Assembly (NCBI GenBank): GCA_000715605.1
Contig: KL568534.1
Coordinates: forward strand, 152,068 to 164,529
From: Streptomyces speibonae
GTDB taxonomy: Bacteria; Actinomycetota; Actinomycetes; Streptomycetales; Streptomycetaceae
Reading direction: 5' to 3'
Length of the DNA stretch: 12,462 bases
Shown here: positions 6,862-12,462 of the stretch, piece after piece
How the letters are laid out: each line of letters begins with the position of its first letter
Position numbering within the stretch: position 1 is the stretch's first letter
Notes under the pieces: generated by a model
Database searches by the model: none
Seen by the model: only the letters and a program-made list of their open reading frames with translations
What the model was told of the DNA's origin: nothing
Position numbers and translations under genes: made by a program

Positions 6862-7610
6862 TCAGGTTGCCGAAGGCCTGGGGTCCGTCAGCCCTTGGCC
6901 ACGGTCTGCGGTGTGCTCCGGGCTCTGGGCCGGAGCGGGGACGCGCTCGGTGGTGGAGGGGGCGGCGAAGACCTCGTCGAGGGTGGTGGCGTCGATGGCG
7001 CGGTCGAACCAGAGATCCAGGAGCGGCGCGTCTGCGCAGGTGGTGACGCGCTGTCGCGTTTCTTCCGTCAGCGAGAGGCCGCGGCGCTCCATCAGGTGCA
7101 GCAGTCGCTCGGCCTTCTCTTTCACGCGTCCTTCCTCCCGTCCTTCCTCGCGTCCTTCCTCCCGTCCTTCCCTCCGTCCTTCCTCGCGTCCTGCGAGGCG
7201 AGCGTGCCCACGATGGTGCCTCGCCTGGGGGTGAAGAGGGTCTCCATCACGTTCCTCTGCATTTTCCGGGCGTGTTCACTGCCCAAGCCGTCCTCGATCA
7301 GTCCCGCCAGGTCGTCCCGTGCTTCGCGGTCCGAGTCCTGGGCCAGGGCCTTGCCCATGACCGTCAGTATGCCCTCGATGTCCGGGTCGTTGCTGTGGAT
7401 CCACAGACAGAACGCGGCGAAGTCGAGGTCGGTCAGGACGTCTTCGATCCGGCTCACGCGCGGGACGTTGGCCGGGCCCAGTACGTGTGGCACGGTCACC
7501 TGGGTGGGGCGTCCCAAGCCGGTGCGCAGAGGTGTGGCCGCCCACGCCGCTGTCGCCGTGTCCACGCACAGGACCAGCAGGACGACCCACGGAGGAGGCG
7601 TGCCGCCTGG
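6862..7610 (-). pseudogene. Truncated, frameshifted Rpn-like (PD-(D/E)XK nuclease-type) family remnant
   Basis: Two minus-strand frames form one protein tail. The first reads PPWVVLLVLCVDTATAAWA (from about 7598) and continues with PLRTGLG, VTVPHVLGPANVPRV, a helix-rich stretch (TDLDFAAFCLWIHSNDPDIE) and MQRNVMETLF, but then stops at 7122-7124. The second frame, offset by one base, carries EEGR repeats and then KEKAERLLHLMERRGLSL, ETRQRVTTCADAPLLDLWFD and RAIDATTLDEVFAA, stop near 6862. This order matches large Streptomyces proteins I recall as Rpn-like putative nuclease/transposase-type proteins (usually about 290-310 residues). The N-terminal nuclease core is absent, since nothing like it precedes 7610. 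A single-base shift near 7187-7197 explains the frame break. The GTG at 7563-7565 is not a convincing real start. Confidence 0.65.
7127..7198. repeat. 12-nt tandem repeat, about 5 units plus a degenerate sixth
   Basis: Units of CGTCCTTCCTC(C/G) run from 7127 to 7186, with one imperfect unit at 7163-7174 and a degenerate unit at 7187-7198. On the minus strand one frame encodes EEGR repeats and the interrupted frame encodes (A/G)RKD repeats. Low-complexity E/G/R repeats at this place are usual for the protein family. A 12-nt change keeps the frame, so copy-number changes alone would not switch the gene on or off. Confidence 0.85.
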
Positions 7611-7708
7611 GTGTTTCCGCAGGTGAGCGGTGGAAACGGACGGCTCGTCCCGGATCTCCGTGACCTCGGAGTGGCGGTCGGACGGGGGCGGGGACGAGTG
7701 TGGCAGCC

Positions 7709-7729
7709 CGTACGCCGAGTCAGCGTACG
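7709..7729. promoter_or_regulatory. 21-bp palindrome, copy B
   Basis: Arms CGTACGC and GCGTACG are separated by CGAGTCA. The arms are identical to copy A at 6748-6768 and the flanks are similar. It lies about 100 nt upstream of the first recognisable codons of the Rpn-like remnant and downstream of the TetR gene. No start codon follows at the distance seen for copy A, so this may be a promoter region left from another deleted gene. Confidence 0.45.
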
Positions 7730-7820
7730 GACGCGAAGAGTGCGCGGTGCGTCCGGTGATCCGTCGGGCCGCGTGGTGGCGGCGCGGCCGGCGCGGCGCG
7801 AGTAAGGGAACGCCCCTCGC

Positions 7821-8453
7821 CTATGCCGGGGCAGGGTCCTCGAGCATGTTCAGGGCCTGGCGGGAGAGCAGGCGCTCCGCGGCGTCGTAGCTCCAGCCGC
7901 AGTCGAGGACGAGCGAGCGCCATGCCGACAGCCCCAAGCACAGCCACAGACGGTCCGCCGCACCGTTCACGTCGAGATGCGGAGCCACCGCGCCGATGGA
8001 GACCAGGTGCTCCGCGGCTTCGCGAAGCGCCTGGCGGTACTGCGTAACTACGTAGTCCCACACCTCCCGCGCCTTGGCGTCGCTCGCCATGGAGGAGTAG
8101 AGCAGGTCGATGGACGGAGCGAAGCGTTCGGTGTTGTCGCGGACACCGTGCGCCAGGCATGCGACTGCCGAGGCGAGGTCCTCGCTCCGGAACACCTCCT
8201 GGAGGAGCCCGGTGGTCCGCGAGTCCGCCACGTCCGTGGCCAGGAGGGCGTGCAGGAGTTCCGTCTTGGTCCCCACGCTCGCGTACAGCGTCTTGGTCGC
8301 GACGCCGGCGGCGCGAGCGATGTGCCCCATCGTCACCTGTGCGTAGCCCTGCGCGATGAACAGCTCACGCGCGGCCGCCAGGATGTCCTGCCGGGTCTGA
8401 GCCGCGCCCCGCTCACGCCGTGGCGATCGGTAACTGCGGGTCGGTGCGGACAT
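7821..8453 (-). CDS. TetR/AcrR-family transcriptional regulator
   Basis: This 210-residue protein has a basic N terminus and then the TetR helix-turn-helix at about residues 18-65. It opens with TRQDILAAARELFIAQGYAQ, followed by VTMGHIARAAGV and TKTLYASVGTKTELLHALL, which is the classical pattern (recognition helix ending T-L-Y-x-S/Y-V/F-x-x-K). The C-terminal part is helical and would form the ligand-binding and dimer domain. Start ATG 8451-8453 has AAGGTGAAGG just upstream. An 18-bp palindrome ends 8 nt before the start codon, fitting autorepression. The gene is divergent from the hemerythrin/flavin-barrel pair with 128 bp between them, so that pair is the likely target. The ligand cannot be predicted. 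Confidence 0.93.
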   Translation of the reverse strand: MSAPTRSYRSPRRERGAAQTRQDILAAARELFIAQGYAQVTMGHIARAAGVATKTLYASVGTKTELLHALLATDVADSRTTGLLQEVFRSEDLASAVACLAHGVRDNTERFAPSIDLLYSSMASDAKAREVWDYVVTQYRQALREAAEHLVSIGAVAPHLDVNGAADRLWLCLGLSAWRSLVLDCGWSYDAAERLLSRQALNMLEDPAPA

Positions 8454-8460
8454 GCCTTCA

Positions 8461-8478
8461 CCTTACCCCGAGGTAAGG
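8461..8478. promoter_or_regulatory. Palindromic operator candidate for the TetR regulator
   Basis: Perfect arms CCTTACC and GGTAAGG are separated by CCGA. The site lies 7 nt before the TetR start codon, overlapping its ribosome binding site, and 103 nt upstream of the hemerythrin start. TetR-family regulators commonly bind such short palindromes between themselves and a divergent target. Confidence 0.65.
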
Positions 8479-8581
8479 GCAGGCGTATTCATTGCAGATG
8501 CTGTAACTTCAAAAAGGGACTTCCCCTCCGGACGGGAAGACCACGCACCATGCACCCCTCAACCCGAAGGTTTCGCACCCC

Positions 8582-9250
8582 ATGGACATGAACGCCGGGC
8601 GTGACGCACAAGCCGTTGTGGAAACGCGGCTCACCCATGAGACACACAGACTGGCCACCGGGCTGCTCGTGGACGCCGCCGGCCGCCCCTCCGTGCCTCG
8701 CCAAACGCTCGCGCAGTTACGGGACTTCCTCGTGGTGAACCTGCGTCACCACCACGAGACCGAGGACGAATGGCTGTGGCCGCTCATCCTGACCGCGGCG
8801 CCCGATGTGAAGCGCGCACTCGACGACCTGAGCGAAGAACACGAACGTCTGGACATCGCGCTCGACCGCCTCGCCGACATCGGCCTCACCGGCGCGAAAG
8901 ACCATGACGGCGACCATCTGAACGAAGACGACCGGCACGCACTGCGCGAGGTGGCCGTCGCGGTGCGCGACAGCGTGCGCGACCACCTGGACCACGAGGA
9001 ACCGGTTCTGTTCCCCGCCCTGCGGGCGCACATCACGCCCGCGCAGTGGGCGGAGTTCGCCCAACGAGTCATCGCCACCACGCCCCCGGTGGCCGGACAT
9101 CTGATGATCGGTCTCCTCGACGAGGTGGGCACACCGGCCGAGGTGGAGTCGATATGCGTGAACATGCCGCCGCCGGTGAAGTCGCTGCTGCCCGCCCTGC
9201 GCGACCAGGCCGCCGCCGACCTGCGAATGCTGCGAGGTAGCGGCTCGTGA
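8582..9250 (+). CDS. Hemerythrin (HHE cation-binding) domain protein
   Basis: This 222-residue, mainly helical protein has the iron-ligand pattern of the HHE/hemerythrin fold: an N-terminal THETH (His19/His22 region), LRHHHETEDEWLWP (His56-58, Glu59-61), SEEHERL (His87) and VRDHLDHEEPVLFP (His135, His138, Glu139-140). The domain fills residues about 15-155. The remainder is a helical tail with no clear motif. Non-haem di-iron hemerythrins bind O2 or respond to NO and redox stress. ATG at 8582 is the first in-frame start; a second ATG at 8588 is possible, and the ribosome binding site is weak (GAAGG about 14 nt upstream). The stop overlaps the next start (GTGA), so the next gene is co-translated. 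Confidence 0.9.
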   Translation: MDMNAGRDAQAVVETRLTHETHRLATGLLVDAAGRPSVPRQTLAQLRDFLVVNLRHHHETEDEWLWPLILTAAPDVKRALDDLSEEHERLDIALDRLADIGLTGAKDHDGDHLNEDDRHALREVAVAVRDSVRDHLDHEEPVLFPALRAHITPAQWAEFAQRVIATTPPVAGHLMIGLLDEVGTPAEVESICVNMPPPVKSLLPALRDQAAADLRMLRGSGS

Positions 9251-10227
9251 CGGACACACACCTCACCTGGCCGGACACGGCGTACGAGGCGTTCACGGGC
9301 GACCTGACCGTCGCGGTCGCCTACCTCACCCCCGCCGGAGGGACGGTGGTCACCAGCGTCTCACCGGTAGGGCTCGCGAACCGGGCAGCCAACCAGGTCA
9401 GCTTCACCACCTCGCTGGGCTTCCCGAAGAAGCTGGAACGCATCCTGAACAACCCCCGTGTCGCCCTCGCTTATCACACGCGCCTGCACGGATTCGCCGC
9501 CCACAGTCACTACGTCCTCGCCCAAGGCAAGGCATCGGTGGACCTCCAGCCCTCGGCGCAGCGGCTGGCAGAGCTGATGGACACCACAGAGCCGTTCCTC
9601 GGCCAGACCAAGCGCGGAAGAGTGTGGGACTGGCTGCTGCGCGAATACCACCAGGAGCGCGTCTTCGTCGACGTCGGCCTGGAACGCATCACCACCTGGC
9701 CCCACCTCTCGGCACACGGACCGGCCACCGTGACCGGCCCGTCCTGGCCCCAGCACCCCGCCGGACAGCGACCCCCGAAGAACGGCACGACACCCCGGAC
9801 ACCCGTCTCCCAGCTCGCCCGGCGGATCGCCGCCCTCCCGCATCGTCTGCTGGCGTACGAGGGGGCCGACGGCAGCCCCGTCATCCTCCCGGTGACGGTC
9901 ACCGGACACGACGAGACCGGGCTGCGTCTCGGCGCACCGCCCGGACTCCTGCCACCAGGCGGACGCCGAGCCGGATTCCTTGCCCACGCGTTCCGGCCGC
10001 AGTGCGTCGGTGTGAGCATGCGCACCGCCACCGGCTGGCTGACCGTCGACAACGGAGAGGCGCTGTACGCCCCCCACACATCGGTCGGCATGGCAGCGCC
10101 GCCCAGCAGGACGGTCATGACCGTGGCCAACGGCCTGCTGGCCAAACAGGGACTGCGCCGCGCACGACGCAACGGCACCACCGCGCACCTGCACGGCCTC
10201 GCGGCCGGCGTCCGCCCCGGCGCGTAG
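9247..10227 (+). CDS. Pyridoxamine 5'-phosphate oxidase-like (FMN/F420 split-barrel) protein
   Basis: The 326-residue product starts with the split-barrel pattern of PNPOx-like flavin proteins: strands at VAVAYLTPAGGTVVTSVSPV, SFTTSLGFPKKLERILNNP, VALAYHTR and YVLAQGKASVDL. K-x-x-x-(I/L)-x-x-N-P-R-V-A-L is a hallmark of this fold, in which the cofactor is FMN, F420 or haem. A Pro-rich linker (about 165-190) is followed by a second set of strands (RLLAYEGADGSPVILPVTVT, residues ~205-300) that looks like a second, diverged barrel half. GTG at 9247 overlaps the hemerythrin stop. The pairing with a di-iron protein suggests a shared redox, O2 or NO-linked role; the substrate is unknown. A TAG stop at 10225-10227 leads directly into a hairpin. 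Confidence 0.75.
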   Translation: MTDTHLTWPDTAYEAFTGDLTVAVAYLTPAGGTVVTSVSPVGLANRAANQVSFTTSLGFPKKLERILNNPRVALAYHTRLHGFAAHSHYVLAQGKASVDLQPSAQRLAELMDTTEPFLGQTKRGRVWDWLLREYHQERVFVDVGLERITTWPHLSAHGPATVTGPSWPQHPAGQRPPKNGTTPRTPVSQLARRIAALPHRLLAYEGADGSPVILPVTVTGHDETGLRLGAPPGLLPPGGRRAGFLAHAFRPQCVGVSMRTATGWLTVDNGEALYAPHTSVGMAAPPSRTVMTVANGLLAKQGLRRARRNGTTAHLHGLAAGVRPGA

Positions 10228-10242
10228 CCCGGCATTCCGGGC
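10227..10242 (+). terminator. Hairpin at the end of the hemerythrin operon
   Basis: Arms GCCCGG and CCGGGC pair around a CATT loop, starting at the last base of the stop codon. No T-tract is present. The next gene is convergent, so a terminator is expected here. Confidence 0.4.
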
Positions 10243-10309
10243 CTTCAGGTCCGCAATGACCTCGGTGAAGGCGTCGCAGTCAGGCCCTGCAACCGCTGGC
10301 GCGCGCCAT

Positions 10310-10915
10310 TCAGCTCATTCGATCGCCACCGCCGCCTGGCCGATCGATCCAGGTGATCTCAGGTCGGACCGTCGGCAGTGCCCAGGGCACCAGGACACCG
10401 CTCACCAGATCGGCGAGGAACTGTACCGCCCCGCCGGTGTAGTGCCACCACGCACCGTTGCGCGAGGCGACGGTGACCGTCCATTCCTGCGGCCCGGCGA
10501 GGCTGGTGGTCCACAGGAAGAAGTCGCCCTGGTTGGAGGAGGACCAGGGGAGCAGGCCGCCCGGTGCGGGGTACGGACGCATCGGGACGGCCAAGTCGGC
10601 GTCCTCGCACCACTCGGCCAGGACTTCCAGGTCCTCGGTGTCTTCGGCCCAGCACACTTCGGCACCCGGCGCCGGACCTCCCACACACATGAAGTCACTC
10701 AGCTCGAACGTCGGGTAGAGCTCACAGAGGAGCTTGTAGTCAGCAGGCAGAGCCGTACCCAACACGCGCTCCAGCCGCGGCCAGTCGACACCCGCCGGGG
10801 TCGGCAGACGGTGGGCCGCAAGACCGGGCAGCACCCGTTCGAGTTCCGCGACCGACTCGCCGGGATCGGTCAAACGGCAGCCTGACGGTGCCTGCGTACC
10901 CACGAGATCGTCCAC
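10310..10915 (-). CDS. SMI1/KNR4 (SUKH) family protein
   Basis: This 201-residue protein has the SUKH core: DWPRLERVLGTALPADYKLL followed by CELYPTFEL near residues 44-72 (the usual W-x-x-(L/I)-E-x-x-L-G-x-x-L-P-x-D-Y/F motif), then an acidic region, WSSSNQGDFFLW (a common G-(D/N)-x-(F/Y)-x-W element) and a C-terminal VASRNGAWWHYTGGAVQFLA. SUKH proteins often act as immunity proteins against contact-dependent or polymorphic toxins, but many Streptomyces members stand alone with unknown partners. The start is uncertain: GTG 10913-10915 gives the longest fit but has no clear ribosome binding site, and a shorter protein is possible. No toxin gene is seen nearby. Confidence 0.8.
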   Translation of the reverse strand: MDDLVGTQAPSGCRLTDPGESVAELERVLPGLAAHRLPTPAGVDWPRLERVLGTALPADYKLLCELYPTFELSDFMCVGGPAPGAEVCWAEDTEDLEVLAEWCEDADLAVPMRPYPAPGGLLPWSSSNQGDFFLWTTSLAGPQEWTVTVASRNGAWWHYTGGAVQFLADLVSGVLVPWALPTVRPEITWIDRPGGGGDRMS

Positions 10916-11005
10916 CCGAGCAGACTTTCACAGCAGCATCCCACCCTCATGCTCGCCCCTGCACAGCCGCCGGAAGAAGCGGCGTCCTGTTCGCGTCGGC
11001 ACCGG

Positions 11006-11031
11006 GCAGGCCGCCCTAGGGGGCGGCCTGC
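11006..11031. terminator. Perfect 11-bp stem hairpin
   Basis: GCAGGCCGCCC and GGGCGGCCTGC pair perfectly around TAGG. This is the strongest hairpin in the window, lying 84 nt downstream of the small gene at 11115-11258 and 91 nt upstream of the SUKH gene. It probably ends transcription of the small gene on the minus strand; it lacks a T-tract. Confidence 0.6.
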
Positions 11032-11114
11032 TGACATTCGCACCCCGAACACGCTGGTCGGTTGCCCGCGCGTGCTCGGCGGGGGGGGGACCGCTGTCGA
11101 GCCGGTGGGGGTGC

Positions 11115-11258
11115 TCATCCGTCCCAGGTGGTCCCCTCGAAGGGGTCGGCGCCGGTGACCCACCCGGCGTTGAGGACGAGTCGGGAGGTGCGGTGCAGGG
11201 CCGCGGCCCAACGCGTCGTCAGTCCGTTGACGACTCCGACCGTGCCATGACTGATCAC
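11115..11258 (-). CDS. 47-residue small protein of unknown function
   Basis: On the minus strand GTG 11256-11258 is preceded by GGAGG with 7 nt spacing, one of the best ribosome binding sites in the window. The frame ends with TGA at 11115-11117. The product begins MISHGTVGVVNGLTTRW, continues with an amphipathic helix (WAAALHRTSRLVLNAGWV) and ends in an acidic, aromatic tail DPFEGTTWDG. The frame is open upstream but reads as Arg-rich noise, so the gene most likely starts here. The other two frames give Arg/Pro-rich text typical of shadows. I do not recognise a family. It could be a small regulatory or signalling peptide, a peptide precursor, or the end of a lost gene. It lies between the hydrolase and the SUKH gene, followed by a strong hairpin. 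Confidence 0.5.
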   Translation of the reverse strand: MISHGTVGVVNGLTTRWAAALHRTSRLVLNAGWVTGADPFEGTTWDG

Positions 11259-11343
11259 ACCCGCCCCTCCGTCGCTCCCGGTCCGCGCGAGAGCAGAGCC
11301 GGAAGCGTCCGACCGCCGAGCGAATTGAACCCGCCGCTTCCCC

Positions 11344-11364
11344 CCGTCGGCACAGCACCGACGG
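11344..11364 (-). terminator. Hairpin after the alpha/beta hydrolase gene
   Basis: Arms CCGTCGG and CCGACGG pair around CACAGCA, 21 nt past the hydrolase stop on the minus strand. There is no T-tract, but position and symmetry fit a terminator. Confidence 0.5.
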
Positions 11365-11385
11365 CGTCGGCCGCGACCGCGCCGT

Positions 11386-12072
11386 TCAGCCCGCGTCCGC
11401 CGCCGCAGCCAGGAGGCGGGCCAGTGTGTCGGGCGCGGTGATCATGGGCCAGTGGCCGGAGTCGATGTCGGCGTAGTCGACCCGCTCGGCGCGGGCCAGT
11501 TCCGGGATCTCGCCCGCGTCGATCCACTCCCGTGCCTGGGCCGGGGTGAACTCGGGGCACACGAGGAGGACGGGGACCTCGAAGCGCCGTTCGTCCGTCA
11601 GCCGTACCACGCCCCTGGCCACGTCCTCGGGCACCGGGATCGCGGTCGACGCCAGGGCGTGGCGGGCCGCGTCGTCCAGGTCGGCGGCGTCCGGCCCCTC
11701 GAAGGGGCCCCAGCCCGGGAACGGCATCTCCCCGTCGCGCACCTCGAAGAAGTCGGCGTAGCGCTCGCCGTCGCCGGTGGGGAAGCCGCCGACGAGGACG
11801 GCCTTCGCCACCGCCTCCGGGCGCCGGTCGGCGGCCAGCCAGGCCAGCGTGCACGCCGCGGAGTGACCCACCACCATCGGCCTGCCGGACGCCCCGTCGA
11901 CGGCGGCGAGGACCGCCGCCACCTGGTCGTCGAGCGTGGCGGAGCCGGCCCCGTCGCCCTGTCCCGGGAGCGTGACCGGCACGGGCCGGTGGCCGAGCCG
12001 CTCCAGCGCCGACGCGGTGCGGTCCCACACGGATCCGCTCAGCCACAGGCCTCCGACGAGCACGATGTCCAT
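11386..12072 (-). CDS. Alpha/beta-fold hydrolase
   Basis: This 228-residue protein fits a small alpha/beta hydrolase. The N-terminal strand with the oxyanion-hole region is MDIVLVGGLWLSGSVWD, with LPGQGDG following. The nucleophile elbow is VVGHSAAC (Ser71), the catalytic His is in DSGHWPM (His207), and the likely acid lies in the strand before or after LVCPEFTP. These enzymes are esterases, lipases or lactonases; the substrate cannot be inferred. ATG 12070-12072 was chosen because GAGGAAGGA lies about 9 nt upstream and the family starts at the first strand. The frame extends upstream to 12420, but that part is Pro/Arg-rich noise overlapping the divergent regulator. The divergent HTH gene is the likely regulator. 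Confidence 0.88.
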   Translation of the reverse strand: MDIVLVGGLWLSGSVWDRTASALERLGHRPVPVTLPGQGDGAGSATLDDQVAAVLAAVDGASGRPMVVGHSAACTLAWLAADRRPEAVAKAVLVGGFPTGDGERYADFFEVRDGEMPFPGWGPFEGPDAADLDDAARHALASTAIPVPEDVARGVVRLTDERRFEVPVLLVCPEFTPAQAREWIDAGEIPELARAERVDYADIDSGHWPMITAPDTLARLLAAAADAG

Positions 12073-12120
12073 GACCGGTGTTCCTTCCTCTCCGACTGGT
12101 GGAGCCCCACCGTAGGAGGA

Positions 12121-12162
12121 GATCCGGACGATCCGCTGCCGGATCTCCGCGCGGTCCGGATC
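12121..12162. promoter_or_regulatory. Nested palindromes in the hydrolase/regulator divergent region
   Basis: An outer pair of 9-bp arms, GATCCGGAC (12121-12129) and GTCCGGATC (12154-12162), encloses a second palindrome GATCCG-CTGC-CGGATC (12130-12145). The repeated GATCCG box suggests a multi-site operator for the divergent regulator. The right arm overlaps the place where a -35 region for that gene would lie. Confidence 0.55.
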
Positions 12163-12175
12163 AGGACCCGCCCCG

Positions 12176-12181
12176 TAACCT
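12176..12181 (+). promoter_or_regulatory. Possible -10 element of a leaderless regulator transcript
   Basis: TAACCT lies 6 nt before the GTG start of the HTH regulator, and no ribosome binding site is visible. This spacing is that expected for a -10 box whose transcript starts at the GTG itself. Leaderless messages are common in actinobacteria. The -35 region is weak. Confidence 0.4.
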
Positions 12182-12187
12182 GCTCCC

Positions 12188-12462
12188 GTGTCCCACGACC
12201 TCAGTCCCACCGCCCGGGCGCTGCGCGCCCTGGAGATACTCCGGGCCCGGCCCGGTACGACGGCCGGCGAGCTGGCCGGACGGCTCGGCGTCACGGAGCG
12301 CGCCGCGCGCCGGTACGTCGGGATCCTGCGCGAGGCGGGCATTCCCGTGGAGTCCGCCCGGGGGCCGCACGGCGGGTACCGGCTGGGGCGCGGCACGCGG
12401 CTGCCTCCCGTGCAGTTCACCCAGTCCGAGGCGGTCGGTCTGGTGATGGGGGTGCTCGGCGG
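12188..12462 (+). CDS. HTH transcriptional regulator, YafY/WYL type, 3' end beyond window
   Basis: The first 91 codons are visible from GTG 12188. Residues about 8-65 form an HTH_11/DeoR-like winged helix: TARALRALEILRARPGTTAG, then ELAGRLGVTERAARRYVGIL and REAGIPVESARGPHGGYRLG, the last being the wing. This is the usual N-terminus of YafY-type regulators whose C-terminal part is a WYL domain, which lies outside the window, so the subfamily is inferred. The stretch QFTQSEAVGLVMG after the wing supports this. It is divergent from the alpha/beta hydrolase gene with 115 bp between them and probably controls it through the nested palindromes. No ribosome binding site precedes the GTG. Confidence 0.85.
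   Translation, partial: MSHDLSPTARALRALEILRARPGTTAGELAGRLGVTERAARRYVGILREAGIPVESARGPHGGYRLGRGTRLPPVQFTQSEAVGLVMGVLG

Noticed and set aside
7127..7198. Phase-variable switch by tandem repeat copy number
   Set aside because: The unit is 12 nt, so gain or loss of units keeps the frame; the gene is also truncated at its 5' end.
8463..8491. TTACCC-17-TATTCA as a promoter for the hemerythrin gene
   Set aside because: The spacing is right but both hexamers match the consensus poorly, and the first lies inside the palindrome.
10228..10309. Minus-strand text DCDAFTEVIADLKAR after the SUKH gene, resembling a gene end
   Set aside because: It is short, interrupted by a stop just upstream in its frame, and I can place it in no family; it may be chance.
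12073..12420. N-terminal extension of the hydrolase to 344 residues
   Set aside because: The extension is Pro/Arg-rich, overlaps the divergent regulator, and the start at 12072 has a good ribosome binding site.
1..12462. CRISPR arrays, tRNA or rRNA genes, transposases
   Set aside because: No regularly spaced direct repeats, no cloverleaf-like conserved tRNA stretches and no transposase motifs were seen.

Overview
The window is very GC-rich, with strong third-position G/C bias, GTG starts, GTGA/ATGA-style overlaps and actinobacterial protein families (EACC1, RsbW-like ATPases, DUF-type Rpn-like proteins). It reads as Streptomyces or a close relative. The density of gene remnants and the presence of a conflict-type module suggest an accessory stretch, perhaps a chromosome arm; that placement is inference.

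Layout. (1) 3-593: 3' part of a TDT/SLAC1-type membrane transporter, followed by a hairpin. (2) 668-983, minus: a chimeric relic joining a fragment of an RsbW-like ATPase gene in frame to the last ~65 codons of a UvrD-type helicase. (3) 1014-5950, minus: a two-gene operon, EACC1 followed by a 1505-residue protein made of a caspase-like protease, a STAND NTPase, one membrane segment and about 14 WD40 repeats. The two genes overlap by 4 nt. (4) 6039-6700, minus: a 69-codon unknown ORF overlapping the end of an RsbW-like ATPase gene that carries two compensating frameshifts. (5) 6862-7610, minus: a truncated, frameshifted Rpn-like nuclease-family remnant with a 12-nt tandem repeat. (6) 7821-10227: a TetR regulator divergent from a hemerythrin plus flavin-barrel gene pair, with an 18-bp palindrome at the regulator start. 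(7) 10310-11258, minus: a SMI1/KNR4 (SUKH) protein and a 47-codon small gene with a good ribosome binding site. (8) 11386-end: an alpha/beta hydrolase divergent from the start of an HTH (YafY/WYL-type) regulator, with nested palindromes between them.

The centre of interest is the EACC1-caspase-STAND-WD40 module. By its family it is a predicted NTP-dependent biological-conflict (defence or cell-suicide) system: a WD40 sensor, a STAND switch and a protease effector anchored at the membrane, coupled to EACC1. A 104-bp direct repeat (100/104 identical) lies just outside the module on both sides, and the flanks are broken genes. This points to recombination-mediated arrival or possible excision. 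No RNA genes, CRISPR arrays or recognisable transposases were seen.
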